From: Amycolatopsis lexingtonensis
Lineage (GTDB): Bacteria; Actinomycetota; Actinomycetes; Mycobacteriales; Pseudonocardiaceae
Reading direction: 5' to 3'
Length of the DNA stretch: 64,000 bases
Assembly: GCF_014873755.1 (NCBI RefSeq)
Contig: NZ_JADBEG010000001.1
Location: 4,156,501 to 4,220,500, forward strand
In this document: piece after piece, positions 8,771-17,153 of the stretch
Numbering within the stretch: position 1 is the stretch's first letter
Layout: each line of letters begins with the position of its first letter
The notes under the pieces: generated by a model
Told to the model about the DNA's origin: nothing
Seen by the model: the letters and a program-made list of their open reading frames with translations, nothing else
The model's database searches: none
Position numbers and translations under genes: made by a program

Positions 8771-9049
8771 CTAGGGTTTTCCGTCGGCCGCGTCGGCGCT
8801 CAGCACGCCCAAAGCGGCCAGGTCGCCCATCCACGCGCGCAGGGAACCGGTCAGCTCGGCCGGTTCGAGGTCGCACGTCGGCGCGAGCGCGAGCGCCGCG
8901 GCGGCGGGATCCCAGTCGTGCTGGGCCAGCGCGATCCACATCGCCGCGCCGAGACCGCTGGCGAGCACGCGGTGTTCGCCCGTGGGCAGCACCATTTCGA
9001 GCACGCCGGTGTCGTCGACGATCACCGCCAGTCCGGGCACCGGACGCAT
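8771..9049 (-). CDS. PqqD-like small protein
   Basis: 92 aa. The pattern VIVDDTGVLEMVLPTGEHRVLASGLGAAMWIAL, followed by a helical half ending DLAALGVLSA, resembles the PqqD fold, a small winged-helix chaperone that presents peptides to a radical SAM enzyme. No radical SAM gene or precursor peptide is in the window. ATG 9049 is preferred, with GGGGGAG four bases upstream. It lies between the LAL regulator and the methoxymalonyl cassette in the same direction, so it is probably part of the cluster. Function unknown. Confidence 0.65.
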   Translation of the reverse strand: MRPVPGLAVIVDDTGVLEMVLPTGEHRVLASGLGAAMWIALAQHDWDPAAAALALAPTCDLEPAELTGSLRAWMGDLAALGVLSADAADGKP

Positions 9050-9081
9050 GGCACTCCCCCGTGTTTTCCCCGTGTCACCGG

Positions 9082-11835
9082 TCACAGCGCCGGTTCCGGC
9101 GCGAGCAGGCCGCCGGGGAACCGTTCCTGCAGCTGGGTGCGCCCGTTCACGCCCAGCTTGCGGTAGACACTCGTCAGGTGGATCTCGACGGTCCGCACGG
9201 CGAGCTGGAGCGCGTCGGCGATGGTCCGGTTGGTGGCGCCGGTCGCGGCGAGCTCACCGACCCGCCGCTCCCCCAGCGTCAGCACGTCAGTCACGCTGCC
9301 GGTGACCGGGTAGTTGCGCCCGCCCGCCGCGGTCACCCCGGCCTGCGCCTCCTCGGCCCGGCTCCAGAACCCCGACCGCACGGAGAGGTCCACGGCGGCC
9401 CGGAAGGCCCGGCGCGCGCCCTGGTGGTCGCCGGCGCGCAGAAGTGCCTGTCCCAGCGCGGTTTCCGCCTCGGCGAGGTACCAGGACGCCGCCGTCCCGC
9501 CGAGCACTTCGGCCGCCGCGGTGAGCCCGTCGACGGCGGCGCCGCCTTCGGCCACCAGGCCGCGGCCCAGCAACGCCAGTCCCCGTGCCGACGCCGATCC
9601 CCAGGCGCGGGCCAGTTCTTCGCCGTGCGCCACGAGTTCCGCGGCGTCTGTCCGCCGGCCGAGCCGGACGAGCACCCGGGCACCGTCGAGCCACCACGGC
9701 ACGAACAACGGGTTGGCGCCGCCCTCCGCGCGGAGTGCGGCACCACACCGGCGCAGGTGCGCCAGCGCGCCGTCCAGATCGCCACGGGCCTCGGCGAGCC
9801 GTCCCCGCGCGAGCAGGTGGAACGGGAAGCGGAGCACGGACCCGTCGGGCCCGGCCCGGTCGGCGCGGGCCATCGCCGCGGCGGCGCCGTCGACGTCGCC
9901 CTGCTGCAGCAAGACCAGCGCCTGGGAGACCAGGGGCGCGGTCGCGAGCTCGGCGCGGTCGTCGCGCTCGGCGGCGCGCACGGCCGCCGTCGCGTCCGAA
10001 AGCGCCCGGGAAAGGTCGCCCGCGCCGCACGTGAGCCACGAATGCGCGGTCAGGGCCACGACTTCCGCCCAGCCGGTGTCGTCGCGCACCGGCCCCGGCG
10101 ACAGGCCGCCCAAGGCGTGCAGTGCTTCGTCGACCTCGTCGGCGGCGAACAGGACGTAGGCGGCCAGCGAACAGGCCCACCGCACCGGAGGTTCCGGGCG
10201 TTCGAGGGCCCGGCGTGCGCACGAGACGGCCAGCTCCCGGTCGGTGCCGCGGATCATGTGCGCCAGCCCCGCCAGCGCCAGCACCCCGACCTCGGCCGGG
10301 GTCTGGCCGGTCAGCGCGGACATCGCGGGCAGGCGCCCGGCGACGAGGTCCAGCGAGCCGGGCTGCTCGAAGGCGACGGCCAGCAGCGCGGACTCGAGCT
10401 CGGTCCGCAGGCCGCGGTCGGCGTCCCCGGCACGGTCACCGTCGAGCTGCTCGAGCGCGCCGGTCAGCAGCCGCGTCGCCTCCTGCGGCTCGCGGGCCGA
10501 CAGCGCGGCGATGGCCAGCTGCAAGGAGATCCGGGCCCGGCTGCGGACGTCTTCGGCCTGCTCGGCCATCCCGGCGAGCGTCGCGTACGCGGCCAGGGGG
10601 TCGCGCACGCCGACCAGGCGGGCGAACTCGATCCGCACCGGCATGTCCTGCGGCCGGTCGGCGACGAGCACCCCGAGGTAGCGGGCGGCGTCGTGCGGGC
10701 GGCCCGAGCGTTCGGCGGTGCGCGCGGCCTCGGCGAGCACGTCCCGCATCCACCGCTCGGGCAGCAACCGGCGGCCGAGCAGGTGCGCGCCGACGTCTTC
10801 GGGCGGGCGGCCGCGGTCGTTGAGCAGCCGGGCCGCGGTCAGCCGCAGCGGGCCGAGCCGCCGCTCCGGCACGCCGGCCAGCACCGCGTCGCGGACCGCG
10901 GGCGAGGCAAGTTCCCCGCCGCCGTCACGCAGCAGCCCTTCGGCGGCCAGCACACCGAGTGCGTCGGCGGCGAGCGGTTCGGGCACGCCGCCGAGCAGGG
11001 CGACGAGCTCCACGTCGGGCGCGCCGACCACGGCCACCGCCTCGGCGACGTGCCGCACGTGCGCCGGGCGGCCGGCGAGGACGCGCTCGACCAGCCGGGC
11101 GCGGGCACCCGGGGCGAGCACGCGGGCCCGCGCCAGCGCCTGCTCGTCCGGGGCGAGCCCTTCCAGGTGCAGGGCCGCGCAGAGCTCGCCGAGCAGCGCG
11201 GGGTTGCCGCCGGTCAGCGTGGACAGTTCACGGGCGAACCCGGGTCCGGGTTCTTCGGACCACCACGCGGCGGCGACTTCGGCGACCTCGGGTTCGGTGA
11301 ACGCGGCGAGGTCGACGGTCGCAACGTCGCCGGGCGGCAGCGTCATCGGCGGCCACAGCGGCTGACCGGCCGGGCGCTGCGCGACCACCACGAGCAGGGG
11401 CTGTTCCGCGCCCCGGTGCGCCTGGTGGGCCAGCACCCGGACGGAAGCCTCGTCGCAGTGGTGGAAGTCGTCGAGCAGGACGACGACGGGCCCGGCCACG
11501 GTCAGGTCGGCCAGCCGGCGGCCCAGCCGTCGCGAGAGCACCGGCACCGGCATGCCGTACCGGCTGCCGGCGTCCGGAAGCAGTCCCTCGGCGGCCCGCC
11601 CGGTGTTCCCGCCGCCCGGCCGGCGGCAGGTCTCCGACAGCACGACCGCGCGGTCGCCGACCGACCGCGCGAACTCCGCCAGCAACGCCGTCTTTCCGGT
11701 ACCGGTCGCCCCGCGCACCCGCACCAGGGTCGCCGAACCGGCCCGCGCGTTCGCGAACGCCGAACCGAGGACCTCCAGCTCCCGCCGCCGGCCGACCACG
11801 CGCCCGGCGACAGCCGTCACCTCCGCCATCCTCAC
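9082..11835 (-). CDS. LAL-type LuxR transcriptional regulator
   Basis: A 917-aa regulator. Walker A is GATGTGKT (42-49), Walker B is VVVLLDDFHH (117-126), a long helical repeat region follows, and the C-terminus is a LuxR helix-turn-helix (GATNRTIADALQLAVRTVEI ... VYRKLGV). It is a full-length LAL activator. It reads toward the PqqD-like and methoxymalonyl genes with only 32 nt before the next start, so it may be cotranscribed with or control them. Start ATG 11829 is equally possible. Confidence 0.92.
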   Translation of the reverse strand: MRMAEVTAVAGRVVGRRRELEVLGSAFANARAGSATLVRVRGATGTGKTALLAEFARSVGDRAVVLSETCRRPGGGNTGRAAEGLLPDAGSRYGMPVPVLSRRLGRRLADLTVAGPVVVLLDDFHHCDEASVRVLAHQAHRGAEQPLLVVVAQRPAGQPLWPPMTLPPGDVATVDLAAFTEPEVAEVAAAWWSEEPGPGFARELSTLTGGNPALLGELCAALHLEGLAPDEQALARARVLAPGARARLVERVLAGRPAHVRHVAEAVAVVGAPDVELVALLGGVPEPLAADALGVLAAEGLLRDGGGELASPAVRDAVLAGVPERRLGPLRLTAARLLNDRGRPPEDVGAHLLGRRLLPERWMRDVLAEAARTAERSGRPHDAARYLGVLVADRPQDMPVRIEFARLVGVRDPLAAYATLAGMAEQAEDVRSRARISLQLAIAALSAREPQEATRLLTGALEQLDGDRAGDADRGLRTELESALLAVAFEQPGSLDLVAGRLPAMSALTGQTPAEVGVLALAGLAHMIRGTDRELAVSCARRALERPEPPVRWACSLAAYVLFAADEVDEALHALGGLSPGPVRDDTGWAEVVALTAHSWLTCGAGDLSRALSDATAAVRAAERDDRAELATAPLVSQALVLLQQGDVDGAAAAMARADRAGPDGSVLRFPFHLLARGRLAEARGDLDGALAHLRRCGAALRAEGGANPLFVPWWLDGARVLVRLGRRTDAAELVAHGEELARAWGSASARGLALLGRGLVAEGGAAVDGLTAAAEVLGGTAASWYLAEAETALGQALLRAGDHQGARRAFRAAVDLSVRSGFWSRAEEAQAGVTAAGGRNYPVTGSVTDVLTLGERRVGELAATGATNRTIADALQLAVRTVEIHLTSVYRKLGVNGRTQLQERFPGGLLAPEPAL

Positions 11836-11842
11836 CCTGCTT

Positions 11843-12106
11843 TCACGGAAGGCGGCGGCCGCCCAGCCCCTCGTCGTCGGCGCCGTGCCACATTTCCCTG
11901 GCGTACGGCGTATCCGGCACGAGCACCCGATCGGCGGCGGCCCGCGGTGTGGCGGGCAGCTCGCCCAGCCCGCTCTCGATCCAGCCGAGGTCGCTCATCA
12001 GCCGCCGCATCGGCGGGGTGTCACCGTGGATCCGGTGCAGCGACTGGATGGCACGGCGCAGCTCGCTCGCCTTGCGCCGGGCGGCGGTGAGCGCGTCAGC
12101 GGTCAT
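11843..12106 (-). CDS. Small helical protein of unknown function (87 aa)
   Basis: I do not recognise the family. It reads MTADALTAARRKASELRRAI and is mostly helical and charged for 50 residues, then has a short extended tail (DTPYAREMWHG). The ribosome site GGGAGGAG lies 5 nt before ATG 12106. It ends 7 nt before the LAL regulator start, so the two form one transcript. Its position at the head of the regulator operon suggests a cluster-linked role; nothing in the sequence says what. Confidence 0.7.
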   Translation of the reverse strand: MTADALTAARRKASELRRAIQSLHRIHGDTPPMRRLMSDLGWIESGLGELPATPRAAADRVLVPDTPYAREMWHGADDEGLGGRRLP

Positions 12107-12211
12107 CAGGACTCCTCCCGTCGGGGCACGGCCGATCGCGTGCCCCGCCGACGTTAGGTGGCCGCCGACCCGGAAAACCCCGAACCTCGGCGGATTCCGC
12201 TGCGCCGGAAC

Positions 12212-12264
12212 GTCTTGAATGAGTCATTCAGGTCACCGGAGGTCCTGAATGACTCATTCAAGAC
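12212..12264. repeat. Long perfect inverted repeat (TGAATGAGTCATTCA type), copy 1
   Basis: Exact 21-bp arms at 12212-12232 and 12244-12264 around an 11-bp spacer (TCACCGGAGGT). Each arm holds its own short palindrome, TGAATGAGTCATTCA. A second copy is at 57418-57470, where the central base of both arms is changed together. This copy lies between the divergent 87-aa protein and thioesterase genes. A transcript from either side would fold into a strong hairpin. Confidence 0.85.
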
Positions 12265-12362
12265 ACTGCGGGCGCGGCGTGTGAGCGGCAACACTAAGGA
12301 ATCCGTGGCCCGGGCCGGGGTTCACTGGCGGACCTGACACCGCGTCGAAGGGAAACGCTCTC

Positions 12363-13160
12363 GTGAACATCGCGGACAACGCCACGACGTCGTGGATCCG
12401 CCGCTACCATCCCGCGCCCGGCGCGGGCACCCGGCTCGTCTGCTTCCCCCACGCCGGTGGTTCGGCCAGCTACTTCCACCCCGTCTCGGCGCGGTTCGCG
12501 CCGGACGTCGACGTCGTTTCGCTGCAGTACCCGGGTCGGCAGGACCGCCGCCGGGAGCCGAACGTCGACTCGATCGCCGGGCTGGCCGACCTGGTCGCCG
12601 ACGAGCTGGCCGCGCTCTCCGACAAGCCGGCCGTGTTCTTCGGGCACAGCATGGGCGCGGTCCTCGCCTTCGAAACCGCCTGGCGGCTGGAACTGCGCGG
12701 CCTGCGGGCTCCCGGGGCGATCGTCGCGTCCGGGCGGCGGGGGCCCTCGACATTCCGCGACGAGCGGGTCCACGAGCGCGACGACGACGGCGTGCTCGAC
12801 GAGGTCCGGGAGCTCAACCGGCTGGACCGGACGGTCATCGGCGACGACGAGATCCTGCGGATGGCGCTGCCCGCGATCCGCGCCGACTACCGGGCGATCG
12901 AAACCTACGCCTGCCCGGCCGGGCGCCGCGTCCGCTGCGCGGTCACCGCGCTGATCGGCGACCAGGACCCGAAGGTGACCGCCGAGGAGGCCGGGAACTG
13001 GGGCGAGCACACCGAAGGCGGCTTCCGGCTGGAGGTCTTCCCCGGTGGCCACTTCTTCCTGGCCCGGCACCAGAGCGCGGTGAACGCCGAGCTCCAGCGG
13101 GAGCTGCAGGCCCTCGGCGCCCCCGCGGCGGCATTGCACTCCGGGCGCGATTCAACATAA
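12363..13160 (+). CDS. Type II (editing) thioesterase
   Basis: A 265-aa alpha/beta hydrolase of the type II thioesterase family that clears stalled acyl groups from PKS or NRPS carrier domains. CFPHAGGSAS is at residues 27-36, the nucleophile elbow GHSMG has Ser96, LIGDQDPKV carries the acid, and FPGGHFF the catalytic His. The start is GTG 12363 with GAAGGGA upstream. It diverges from the LAL/87-aa operon across the inverted repeat. Its presence supports an assembly-line cluster next door. Confidence 0.93.
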   Translation: MNIADNATTSWIRRYHPAPGAGTRLVCFPHAGGSASYFHPVSARFAPDVDVVSLQYPGRQDRRREPNVDSIAGLADLVADELAALSDKPAVFFGHSMGAVLAFETAWRLELRGLRAPGAIVASGRRGPSTFRDERVHERDDDGVLDEVRELNRLDRTVIGDDEILRMALPAIRADYRAIETYACPAGRRVRCAVTALIGDQDPKVTAEEAGNWGEHTEGGFRLEVFPGGHFFLARHQSAVNAELQRELQALGAPAAALHSGRDST

Positions 13161-13204
13161 AGTAACATCAGCACCAACACAGAACGACATGAGCGGGGGT
13201 CGCG

Positions 13205-13966
13205 GTGTACGCGGAAGAGCGTCAGCAGCTGATCCTCGAGCAGGCCCGCTCGCGCGGCCGGGTCGACGTGGCCGAGCTCGCCGGCGAGTTCGCCGTGACG
13301 ACGGAGACGATCCGCCGCGACCTCACGACGCTGGAACGCCACGGGTCGCTCCGCCGCGTGCACGGCGGGGCGATCCCCATCGAGCGCCTGGGATTCGAGC
13401 CGGCGCTGAACACGCGCGAAAGCGTGATGACGGCGGAAAAGAAGCGCATCGGCAAGGCCGCGCTCGCCGAACTGCCCGCGGAGGGCGCGATCCTGCTCGA
13501 CGCGGGCACGACCACCGCGCACCTCGCGGAAGCGCTTCCCATCGACTGCAACCTCACGGTGGTCACCAACTCGGTGAACATCGCGCTCACGCTGTCCAAG
13601 CGGCCCAACCTCACGGTGATGCTGGTGGGCGGCCGCCTCCGGGCGCGCACGCTCGCGTCGGTCGACTCGTGGGCGCTGCACTCGCTCAGCGAAACGTTCG
13701 TCGAAGTGGCGTTCATGGCGACCAACGGCCTGTCGGTCGAGCGCGGCCTCACCACCCCGGACCCGGCGGAAGCGATGGTCAAGCGGGCCTCGATCGCCGG
13801 CGCCCGCCGCGTCGTGCTGCTGGCCGACCACACGAAGGTGGGCAACGACCACTTCGCCCGCTTCGCTGAACTGTCCGAAGTGGACACGTTCATCACCGAC
13901 GGCGGCATCGATTCGACGGTGGCCGCCGAAATCGAACGCGAAGGCGTGAACGTCCTGACCGCCTGA
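13205..13966 (+). CDS. DeoR-family transcriptional regulator
   Basis: 253 aa. It has an N-terminal DeoR helix-turn-helix (YAEERQQLILEQARSRGRVD ... VTTETIRRDLTTLE ... VHGGA) and a C-terminal sugar-phosphate sensor domain with LLDAGTTTAHLAEAL and VVLLADHTKVG. The family usually represses sugar operons such as fruK, but no sugar gene is adjacent. The start is GTG 13205 behind GGGGGT. Its stop is one base from the converging P450 stop. Confidence 0.9.
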   Translation: MYAEERQQLILEQARSRGRVDVAELAGEFAVTTETIRRDLTTLERHGSLRRVHGGAIPIERLGFEPALNTRESVMTAEKKRIGKAALAELPAEGAILLDAGTTTAHLAEALPIDCNLTVVTNSVNIALTLSKRPNLTVMLVGGRLRARTLASVDSWALHSLSETFVEVAFMATNGLSVERGLTTPDPAEAMVKRASIAGARRVVLLADHTKVGNDHFARFAELSEVDTFITDGGIDSTVAAEIEREGVNVLTA

Positions 13967-13967
13967 G

Positions 13968-15128
13968 CTACCAGCGCACCGGCAGCTCGTAGAGTCCGAA
14001 GAGGACTCCGTCGTGCTTGAACTCGAGCTCGTCGGCCGGCACGGCCAGGCGCAGCCGCGGCACCCGCTCGAACAGCGTGGTCAGCGCGACGTCCATCTCC
14101 AGCCGGGCCAGGTGCTGCCCGATGCACTGGTGGATCCCGTAGCCGAAGGCGACGTGGTGGCGCGCCGAGCGGGCCGGGCAGAACTCGCCGGCGTCCTCGA
14201 ACACGGTGCCGTCGTGCCCCGCCGCCAGCCCGAGCGGCGCGACCCCTTCGCCGCGGCGGATCAGCTGGCCCGAGATTTCGAGGTCCTCGGTGGCGACGCG
14301 CAGGCTGACGACGTCGGAGATCGAGAAGAACCGCAGCAGCTCTTCGACGACGCCCTCGTGCCCGATCCACTGCGGGTTCTCCAGCAGCGTCACGACCCCG
14401 AGCGACAGCATGTTCGCGGTGGTCTCGTGCCCGGCGACCAGCAGCAGCATGGCCACGCCCAGCAGTTCGGCGTCGTCCAGCGCACCGCCGTCGATGAGCC
14501 GGCTGATCAGGTCCTCACCGGGCCGCTCGCGCTTCGCGGCGATCAGTTCGGCGAGGTAGGTGTTGATCTCGCCCAGCGCGGTTTCCCGTTGCCGGGCCGT
14601 GGAAGCGAGGCTGACGAGGACGCGGGTGCGGGACTCGAAGTGCTCGTGGTCCTCGTACGGCACGCCCAGCAGCTGGCAAATGACGAGAGACGGCAGCACG
14701 AGGCAGAAGGCGGACACGAGGTCCGCGGAGTTCCCGGCGGCCAGCATGGCGTCGATCCGCTCGTCGACGACCTGCTGGATGCCGGGCCGCAGCTCCCGCA
14801 CCTTCCGCACGGTGAACTCGGGGATGAGCAGCTTCCGGTACCGCGTGTGCTCGGGCGCGTCCATGGCGACGAACCATCCGGGAAGCGCTTCCGGCGCCCC
14901 ACCGGTGGCGGGGAACCCCGGCTGGGACGGGTCGGAGCTCAGCCGCGGATCGGTCAGCGCGGCCCGCACGTCTTCGTGCCGGGCGACGAGCCATACGGGC
15001 GTACCGCCGGGCAGGACGGTCCGGCACAACCCGGGCCGGGCGCGCAGTTCGGCGTATCCGTCGGGCGGAGTGACCTGACCGGGCGCCCGCCGCGGGAAGC
15101 TGACGACCCCGGGTTCCGTGCTCACCAT
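13968..15128 (-). CDS. Cytochrome P450
   Basis: A 386-aa soluble bacterial P450. AGHETT (232-237) is the oxygen-activating I-helix motif, ExxR is at Glu263-Arg266, and the heme loop FGYGIHQCIG has Cys335 as ligand. The length fits class I actinobacterial P450s, which need separate ferredoxin partners; none is adjacent. It could be a tailoring oxidase of the neighbouring polyketide cluster, but the DeoR gene separates them and the substrate cannot be read from sequence. Confidence 0.95.
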   Translation of the reverse strand: MVSTEPGVVSFPRRAPGQVTPPDGYAELRARPGLCRTVLPGGTPVWLVARHEDVRAALTDPRLSSDPSQPGFPATGGAPEALPGWFVAMDAPEHTRYRKLLIPEFTVRKVRELRPGIQQVVDERIDAMLAAGNSADLVSAFCLVLPSLVICQLLGVPYEDHEHFESRTRVLVSLASTARQRETALGEINTYLAELIAAKRERPGEDLISRLIDGGALDDAELLGVAMLLLVAGHETTANMLSLGVVTLLENPQWIGHEGVVEELLRFFSISDVVSLRVATEDLEISGQLIRRGEGVAPLGLAAGHDGTVFEDAGEFCPARSARHHVAFGYGIHQCIGQHLARLEMDVALTTLFERVPRLRLAVPADELEFKHDGVLFGLYELPVRW

Positions 15129-15202
15129 GCACCGGTTCTACCCTGGCGTGGCGCCCGCGTCCGCGAGGGCGGCGAAAGTCTGGAAGAACCCCTAGCAGTG
15201 CG

Positions 15203-15868
15203 TCAGGGCTGGTAGGTGCACAGGGCTCCGACGCTGTTGTGCTGCTCCACCACGGTCTTGCCGTCGACGGTGATCTTGCAGGTGTTGTCCTTGGCGCCCA
15301 GCTTGAAGTCGACCGCGGTCACCGTGACCGAGGTGAACGCCAGGTCGTCCATCGTCAGGGTCTGGCTCCAGGTCTTGCCCTTCTCGAGGACCTCCTGGGA
15401 GTTCGCGGTGAACCCGCTGCTCCACTGCACGTTGGCCTTCGCCGCGGTCGTGACCTCCAGGACGACGGTGTGCTTCGCCGGCGCCGCCGCGCTCGGAGCG
15501 GCGGCGTCGGGCGCGGACCCCGCGTCGGCGACGGCGGCCGGCGCGGCCGCGGTGGGCAGGCCGTTCGCGGTGTCGCTGACGACCTTGCCGAACGCGGCCG
15601 TCCAGATCACGCAGATGACCAGGCCGATCGCCGACAACACGACCCCGGTGACGGCCAGGCCCTTGTTGCTCGCCTGACCACGGTTCGCGCGCAGCGTCCC
15701 GATGATGCCGAAGATCAGCCCGAGGATGGTCAGCGGCCACGCGACGACCCCGATGAGCGGGATGAACGCGAAGAGCAGGCCGACCAGGCCGAGCACGAAC
15801 CCGGCGGTGCCGAGGCCGTTCTTGGGCTGGACCGGGGCGGACATGGGCGGCACGGGGGCGTAGGACAC
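15203..15868 (-). CDS. DUF4190-type membrane protein with secreted beta domain
   Basis: 221 aa. It begins with a Pro-rich head and two or three hydrophobic helices (GTAGFVLGLVGLLFAFIPLI; LAVTGVVLSAIGLVICVIW) separated by a short loop, the DUF4190 layout. An Ala/Pro linker follows, then a beta-rich domain with two Cys (NTCKITVDGK, GALCTYQP) that resembles MmpS-like domains. The start is GTG 15868 behind AGAGG. It is probably a surface-anchored protein; its function is unknown. Confidence 0.8.
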   Translation of the reverse strand: MSYAPVPPMSAPVQPKNGLGTAGFVLGLVGLLFAFIPLIGVVAWPLTILGLIFGIIGTLRANRGQASNKGLAVTGVVLSAIGLVICVIWTAAFGKVVSDTANGLPTAAAPAAVADAGSAPDAAAPSAAAPAKHTVVLEVTTAAKANVQWSSGFTANSQEVLEKGKTWSQTLTMDDLAFTSVTVTAVDFKLGAKDNTCKITVDGKTVVEQHNSVGALCTYQP

Positions 15869-16149
15869 GGATTGCCTCTTTCAGAGCAGCGGCGGGAGGA
15901 CCGCACGCGATGACGTTCTGCGCCATCCGTCGCTCCGGGAGACACGCGCGTAACACCACTTTTGTGTCACAGAGCGGACTCGAAGGCCGGGACCAGTGAT
16001 CATTTCCGCTGGTGATCGCGGTGAGCGAGTGGCTGACCATCGTTACCCACGGTGAGAAATTGAAACTTCAAATTCACTCGTCCGGAGCAGGTACCGCGCG
16101 GATACGAGACCGCGCCGTCATCGGACCGAGATCGTCCCGGACAGCGCGA

Positions 16150-16179
16150 CGGCCCGGCCGGAAGCCACCGGCCGGGCCG
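16150..16179. terminator. GC-rich hairpin, probable terminator
   Basis: Perfect 12-bp stem CGGCCCGGCCGG / CCGGCCGGGCCG with loop AAGCCA. It lies downstream of the minus-strand secreted protein gene ending at 16372. There is no clear T run, so this is a hairpin terminator by position only. Confidence 0.55.
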
Positions 16180-16191
16180 CTGCCGACTGGA

Positions 16192-16370
16192 GCCTGTATC
16201 GAAGTCGGTCAGCGCCGGTTGCCGCTCTGCGCCTCGTCCTGCGGCCCGCGATGCGATGAAGGACCGGTGTCCGCACGACACCCCCAAAAAACTGCCACGC
16301 CAGTGGTCGTGAATGAGTCGTCCACGACCGCCCAGAGCAATCCACGGTGGACGCCGACTTCGATACAGGC
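16192..16370. repeat. 179-bp element with 17-bp terminal inverted repeats
   Basis: GCCTGTATCGAAGTCGG at 16192-16208 is the exact reverse complement of 16354-16370. The interior has no open frame of note. The right end is one base from the stop codon of the secreted protein gene. This is the size and form of a MITE-like non-autonomous element. No target duplication is visible, so mobility is only a suggestion. Confidence 0.55.
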
Positions 16371-16371
16371 C

Positions 16372-16806
16372 TTAGTGGTCGTTCAGGTAGTAGTGCGTGC
16401 TCTGGTACTTGTAGTTCGGCCCCAGCCACACCGTGACGCCGATGCTCGTGTTCTCCGGGAGGTTGTACACGCCGCCCTGGGAAGCGCTGGCCGACGCGCA
16501 GGAGCCCAGCCCGCCGGAGGCGGTGAGGGTGTAGCGGATGTCGTAGGCGCCGGGGACGGTGCTCTCCTCGCTGGCGATCTGGACCCGGGGCGCGTACCCG
16601 TCGGCCGCCGAGTCGCAGACCGAGACGCGGTCGCCGTTCTCCTCGATGTAGACGGTGCCGCCCTTGTCGGCGTCCGTGGTGGTCCACGTGTGGTCCCAGC
16701 CGTCGCCGGGCGGCTCCACGCTCGCCAGCGCCGGCGTCGCGGTCAGGAGCGTGCCGCAGGCGGCGAAAACCGTGGTGGCGGCCAAGGCCTTGAGCTTGTG
16801 ACGCAT
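16372..16806 (-). CDS. Secreted protein of unknown function (144 aa)
   Basis: MRHKLKALAATTVFAACGTL ... TPALASVEP is a clear Sec signal peptide cleaved near residue 29. The mature 115 residues are beta-rich with two Cys (VSVCDSAADG, LGSCASASAS) that could form one disulfide. I do not recognise the domain. It follows a tiny secreted peptide gene by 36 nt and is probably on the same transcript. The stop abuts the inverted-repeat element. Confidence 0.8.
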   Translation of the reverse strand: MRHKLKALAATTVFAACGTLLTATPALASVEPPGDGWDHTWTTTDADKGGTVYIEENGDRVSVCDSAADGYAPRVQIASEESTVPGAYDIRYTLTASGGLGSCASASASQGGVYNLPENTSIGVTVWLGPNYKYQSTHYYLNDH

Positions 16807-16842
16807 CGTTGAAACCCCATTCTCGTTTCGGGGACGAGCGAT

Positions 16843-16998
16843 TCAGCGGTCGCCGGTGCCGGGCGCCGGGACGTCGCCGATGTAGGGGCCACCGCCCATC
16901 CCGCTGACGGGCGAGGGGCCTTCCGCCGCGGTCGCCGCCGGGGCGAGCACGGTGACCAAGGCCGCGATGAGCAAAGCGGCCGCACCAGCACGTTTCAT
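16843..16998 (-). CDS. Small secreted peptide (51 aa)
   Basis: ATG 16998 sits behind AAAGGGA. The protein starts MKRAGAAALLIAALVTVLAP and has a signal peptide ending ATA-AEG. That leaves a 24-residue mature peptide rich in Gly and Pro (SPVSGMGGGPYIGDVPAPG). It has no Cys and no known family. It is too short to be sure, but the signal peptide, ribosome site and position 36 nt ahead of another secreted protein support it. Confidence 0.6.
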   Translation of the reverse strand: MKRAGAAALLIAALVTVLAPAATAAEGPSPVSGMGGGPYIGDVPAPGTGDR

Positions 16999-17153
16999 CG
17001 TTCGATCCCTTTCGTTTCCCGAACGGTCGCAGGCCGGACTTCCAAACCGCTTCCATCCGCGAATCGCACCCGCGGAGCCCGGTGACCGCCTACGATCGGG
17101 CCCGGCGCGGACCGGACGCCTCGATCTCCGGCGGTGAGTCTGTGGAGGCGGGC

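Larger units (their letters stand above)
15869..16371. other. Gene-free stretch between DUF4190 gene and secreted protein gene
   Basis: No credible gene. About 15869-16080 is the likely promoter region of the DUF4190 gene and is less GC-rich than its surroundings. The rest holds a strong hairpin (16150-16179) and a 179-bp segment framed by 17-bp inverted repeats (16192-16370), both listed separately. Confidence 0.6.

Noticed and set aside
8771..9085. Longer version of the PqqD-like protein starting at 9085
   Set aside because: The internal ATG at 9049 has a strong ribosome site at proper spacing; the extension would overlap the regulator's stop without one.
9061..12090. About 1000-codon plus-strand frame opposite the second LAL regulator
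   Set aside because: No motif, Arg/Gly-rich composition; the minus frame has Walker A, Walker B and a LuxR HTH.
16266..16282. Short hairpin GGTGTC/GACACC followed by an A run, considered as a terminator
   Set aside because: The A run follows on the plus strand, where no gene ends, and the T run precedes the hairpin on the minus strand.
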